Source of the DNA: Cristatella mucedo
Taxonomy: Eukaryota; Bryozoa; Phylactolaemata; Cristatellidae
Assembly: GCA_009760855.2 (NCBI GenBank)
Contig: WPIO01000001.1
Span: 24,321,001 to 24,385,000 of the forward strand
Direction of reading: 5' to 3'
Length of the DNA stretch: 64,000 bases
The notes under the pieces were generated by a model that was not told the origin of the DNA, did not search any database, and was given only the letters and a program-made list of their open reading frames with translations. Shown here piece after piece: positions 60,673-64,000 of this stretch; within the stretch, counting starts at the first letter, position 1; every line of letters starts with the position of its first letter. The position numbers were made by a program, and so were the translations under genes.

Positions 60673-61170
60673 ATGGGCAAACCAAGTGCGATTCAGATAT
60701 TCGAAAAACTAGCGCTCAAATTCAGCTCTGCCAGAATATCTTCTGTTGAATCTTCGCGAAATCTAGGTGTTCTGTTTAGAAGTGACCTTTCACTAGACGA
60801 ACACATCAGCTCCACAGTCAAGGCTGCCTACTTTCAGCTACATATCTTCGCTAAAATTTGGGCTCGCATACACAGGGATACTACACCTAAATTGGTAAAA
60901 GCATAATGACATCCCGTCTCGACTTCAGTTACTCACTGCTTGCAGGTATACTGGCCTGTGCAATCTGGCACTTTCAGTAGGTGCAAATTTCTGCAGCAAG
61001 GCTTGTCTGTTGTGAGCACCGCAGTTGCCACACCACACCACTTCTCACCAACCTGCACTGGCTCCCAGTCAAGCACAGCATCGACTTCAAGGTTCTGTAA
61101 CTCACCTTTAGGTCCCATCTTCCTTTTGCTCCAGCCTACCTTTCAGATCTACTACCCCACCAGGCAATGC
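60673..61170 (+). mobile_element. LINE family A, first part of a tandem copy
   Basis: Starts MGKPSAIQIFEKLALKFSS, then SSRNLGVLFRSDLSLDEHIS and FVxSRLDFxYSLLAG-like, broken by a stop and frameshifts. It stops around [13 protein letters not shown]. At 61170 the sequence jumps back to [20 protein letters not shown], giving a direct duplication of about 280 bp of the same coding region. Confidence 0.8.
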
Positions 61171-61920
61171 ATTGTAGATACCACGTCCAAGTTGGTCCAT
61201 GCCTTTGTGACATCCCGTCTCGACTTCTGCAACTCACTGCTTACTGGCCTACCAGCATGTGCGATCAGGCGTTTGCAGCTGGTGCAAAACTCTGCAGCTA
61301 GGCTTGTCTGTCGTGAGCGTCACAGTTGCCACATTACTCCACTTCTCGCCGACCTGCACTGGCTCCCAGTCAAGCAACGGATTGACTTCAAGGTTTTGTC
61401 GCTCACTTTTAGGTCTCTTCATTCTATGGCTCCAGCCTATCTTTCAGATATACTACCCCATCAGGCCAAGCATCGTACCACCCGCTTCTCGGTATCCAAC
61501 AGTCTGGAAATACCTCGTACAAACCTCAAATCCTTTGGAGACCGTGCATTTAGCTCGTATGCTCCCAAAGCCTGGAACTCCCTCCCGACCTGCGTCAGAA
61601 CATCCCCTGACCTGACCACATTTAAAAGAAACTTAAAAACACCTATTTAGGACAGCATTTAGTGGGTCCCTGTGATTCGTCCTTGATGTGCTTATGCGTG
61701 CTGACACTGTGCATGCTGCCACTAACCACATTTGCATGCTGACCCTGTGCATGTCACCCCTAACCATATTATTTATTTTGTTTGTTTTTCAAGCATGATT
61801 TTACTTACTATTCTATTGCATATCACTTTGCAGCAAATGTAAAGCGCCTAGAAAGAGATTAAGTTCTCTGAGGGCGCTTTATCAAGTGCAATATTATTAT
61901 TATTATTATTATTATTATTA
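61171..61920 (+). mobile_element. LINE family A, 3' part with intact coding end, hairpin and (ATT)n
   Basis: An open frame runs from [20 protein letters not shown] through [40 protein letters not shown] and FKRNLKTPI to a stop at about 61650. A 3' UTR of about 200 bp follows, then GTAAAGCGCC...GGGCGCTTTA and 30 bp of (ATT)n (61891-61920). Younger-looking than other copies: no frameshift in the last 230 codons. Confidence 0.85.
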
Positions 61921-62282
61921 TCGTACCAACGGCTTTTCTTCCTCGAATCGTTTCAATACTCCTCGTACGAACCTCAGATATTTTGGAGACCTTGCCTTTA
62001 GCTTGTATGCTCCCAAAGCCTCGAACTTACTTCCAGCTGGCGTCATGATATCCCCTGACTTGATGACATTTCAAAAGACGCTAAAAAAGCTGTACTATAC
62101 ATGCTGCCATTAACCGCATTTGCACACTGACCCAGTTCGCAACACCTTCCACAATGCTGTGCTTGTCATTGGGCATACTGAGACTAACCATTCGATCGTG
62201 CTTCCTGTACAGGATTATGAAGTGCATAGAGAAAAATTTAATTCTCAGACGGTGTGGTACAAATGCATTATTATTAAGGCAC
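61921..62282 (+). mobile_element. LINE family A fragment inserted at the (ATT)n of the preceding copy
   Basis: Begins exactly where the (ATT)n of the upstream copy ends, with the internal segment RTNLRYFGDLAFSLYAPKAS and FQKTLKKLYY. Its own degenerate tail follows (ATGAAGTGCATAGAGAAAAA ... ACGGTGTGGTACAAATG, ATTATTATT). A 5'-truncated, older or diverged subfamily copy. Confidence 0.75.
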
Positions 62283-62347
62283 GGCAGGCATAGTTGTAAT
62301 ACTATTTCTATTAGCTAATGTAACAATTATAATCCTAAAAATATATA

Positions 62348-62419
62348 TTCCCTAGCCGGGAATCGAACCCGGGCCACGGCGGTGAAAGCGCCGGATCCTA
62401 GCCACTAGACCACTAGGGA
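62348..62419 (-). tRNA. tRNA-Glu (anticodon TTC)
   Basis: 72 nt. The acceptor stem TCCCTAG/CTAGGGA pairs perfectly, with discriminator A at 62348. A box TGGTCTAGTGGCTAGGA, anticodon stem GGCGC..CCGCC-type with loop CTTTCAC (anticodon TTC), variable loop, and B box GGTTCGAATCC in the T arm. It matches metazoan tRNA-Glu closely; no intron. A TTTTT run about a dozen bases downstream would end Pol III transcription. It looks functional; a single unit with no SINE body attached. Confidence 0.93.
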
Positions 62420-62899
62420 GTCATACGTAGGGAGAACGAAATAAGTTTAATAAATTAACAAACATTTAGTTTCATTTTCTAATCTAATCTAATTTCAGCG
62501 TTTTAAAAATATAAGTAGGACCTCAGCAGCATTGAACGACGCTGGTCCTAGCAATCTGTCCTAACTTGACGATGTCTTAACCGGTGGCGCGCGGCTGCTA
62601 CTCCCCCAGGTCCTTGCGTCGCTATCGATAGGGCCTGCATTCGCACCAAACTGTATTCGGCCTGCTGGATTTCCTAAACTACTCGGTAAATTAGCTGTTC
62701 GTCTGCCGTAAGCATGCATATTGGTCTAACGGATGCCTTTTTTTAAGATTCAGATACTCGTTACTTAAAATAATCACGTTGGAATGCCTAAACGACTACT
62801 CAGTGCCAATTTTCAATAGAGTTACAACTACGATGCAACGCCAGCCACCGCTAGCTAGTATTGTAGGTCATGTGATGTTTCGGTCGGAAGGTCTTATTT

Positions 62900-63671
62900 G
62901 CGGAGTTACTTGGTTATAATAGGATGGTCTTACTAGCGAATTTACCGCCTACCTGGTGGGTAGTATAAAATCCTGGTAAAGCAGAAGTGCAAGAACAGCA
63001 GCACTGCACTGGGGCAGCTCTCAGGTTGGCCGCGATGGGAGCCCTTGCCTTTGTGAGTTCGACTAGGGCGCCTAGTACAGACCCGGCTCCTGATCCTCCT
63101 AGCACGGGTTAGAATGGAGCTCTGTGCAGGTGATGCGGTTAGGAGATGGACTGACTAACAAGCGTAAGTAGAAATAGCAGGTACGCGCGAGCTCATGAGT
63201 TTAGAGGGGAGAGAACATAACGGGATGACTGACAGAGCTCGGGGCTGCAGCTTCCGTAGTCGATGAGAGACTACGCTTTGAGAGCACGAGAGTCGAACGT
63301 GCGGTGACGTACAGCTAAGCGCAACTTAAACTACGCAGTTGTGTTCTGCCGGCTACTCCGTTAGCTGCTCGTATCTTGGGAGTACTGTAGAGGTCTGCCT
63401 TCGGGGTCGGGACCATCGCTAGCGACGCGTGCATAGGATTATTTATTATACTCGGGCTACAGGAGTTAGCGAAGTTAACTCCGTCGGTCCGGTACGCGCC
63501 GCGTAAAGCGCTTGCGCTGGCGCGTAACCGCTACTAACCGGCCCCCAATAAACTGTCGCTTTCGGCGCCCAGTTGTGGCCGCTTGCGTTTTAACCGCACT
63601 GCAGCACTGCATCGCACAGTCCACCGGTAGAGAGCCGGAGGACGAGCAAACCCCGCGTGGTTACAACACCA
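62900..63671 (+). other. Possible solo LTR, unproven
   Basis: The stretch has an LTR-like order: TGGTTATAATAG near 62908, TATAAAA at 62964-62970, AATAAA at 63547-63552, and a CA-type end GTGGTTACAACACCA near 63670. No target duplication, primer-binding site or second copy was seen, so this is weak. Confidence 0.2.
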
Positions 63672-63744
63672 CGAGTTGAGACGGAAATAAACTACAGCCT
63701 TAACAGATTATACTTATCCAAAGCTAGCCTAATAATTAAAATGT

Positions 63745-63800
63745 CATTGCATATCACCCCAAGAGAACGTGACCTCTATTCAGGCGCTTTACAACTCACT
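63745..63800 (-). mobile_element. SINE 2-type 3' tail
   Basis: Reverse strand reads GTAAAGCGCCTGAATAGAGG, then TCTCTTGGGGTGATATGC, the family tail; no tRNA-like head was found beside it. Confidence 0.55.
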
Positions 63801-64000
63801 ACTAGAGAAACGATAACCGAAGGTTAATGAAATAGCGGGGTATTCTACCCAGGCAAGCATATAAAATCACGCAATTATAATGCTAAGACAAACGTGCAAA
63901 AGTTCACAAAACTCATGGCCTCTGAATAGTAGGATCCCCGGTTAGTTGCACATGTAAGCATAGTACGCACAAAAGACAGGTCCACTGAGGTGCTGTACAA

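Overview
This window looks like nuclear DNA of an invertebrate animal. It carries one intron-rich gene with canonical GT-AG splice sites, and most of the rest is interspersed repeats: non-LTR retrotransposon pieces, tRNA-derived SINEs, a terminal-inverted-repeat element, and long (CT)n/(GA)n and (TA)n arrays. The phylum cannot be settled from the sequence. The gene is of the Expanded/FRMD6 type. Two decayed copies of a repeat-borne protein family known from arthropod and cnidarian genomes support an invertebrate, non-vertebrate source.

The only host protein gene I can reconstruct is on the minus strand at 27272-17848. Eleven coding exons, all joined by GT...AG sites with consistent phase, give a protein of about 1029 residues. 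It has an N-terminal FERM domain (F1, F2, F3 lobes), a long low-complexity linker, and a short C-terminal block shared with vertebrate FRMD6. FERM proteins of this type (Drosophila Expanded, vertebrate FRMD6/Willin) act at the apical cell cortex upstream of the Hippo kinase cassette. The linker contains one PPxY motif (WW-domain ligand) and one HxRxxS motif (LATS kinase consensus). Together these suggest a direct link to Yorkie/YAP and Warts/LATS, but that is inference from motifs.

The region 17.3-30.1 kb around this gene is GC-rich and full of GCTG/GGCC words, unlike the flanks. Introns 2 and 3 carry a 20-bp minisatellite and a (GA)n/(GACA)n array. The left flank (1-17 kb) holds a decayed LINE copy, LINE 3' tails, two SINE copies and an 807-bp terminal-inverted-repeat element. 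The right flank (30-64 kb) is dominated by two LINE families of the L2/CR1-like kind. Family A ends in a conserved hairpin followed by (ATT)n. Family B ends in repeats of TTACA. There are also two SINE families; SINE 2 ends in a tail related to that of LINE family A, suggesting that A mobilises it. A tRNA-Glu(TTC) gene lies at 62348-62419 (minus).

No prokaryotic features, CRISPR array or complete transposase gene was found. Most open frames over 60 codons in the flanks lie in repeats or have no recognisable domain, and are not listed as genes.
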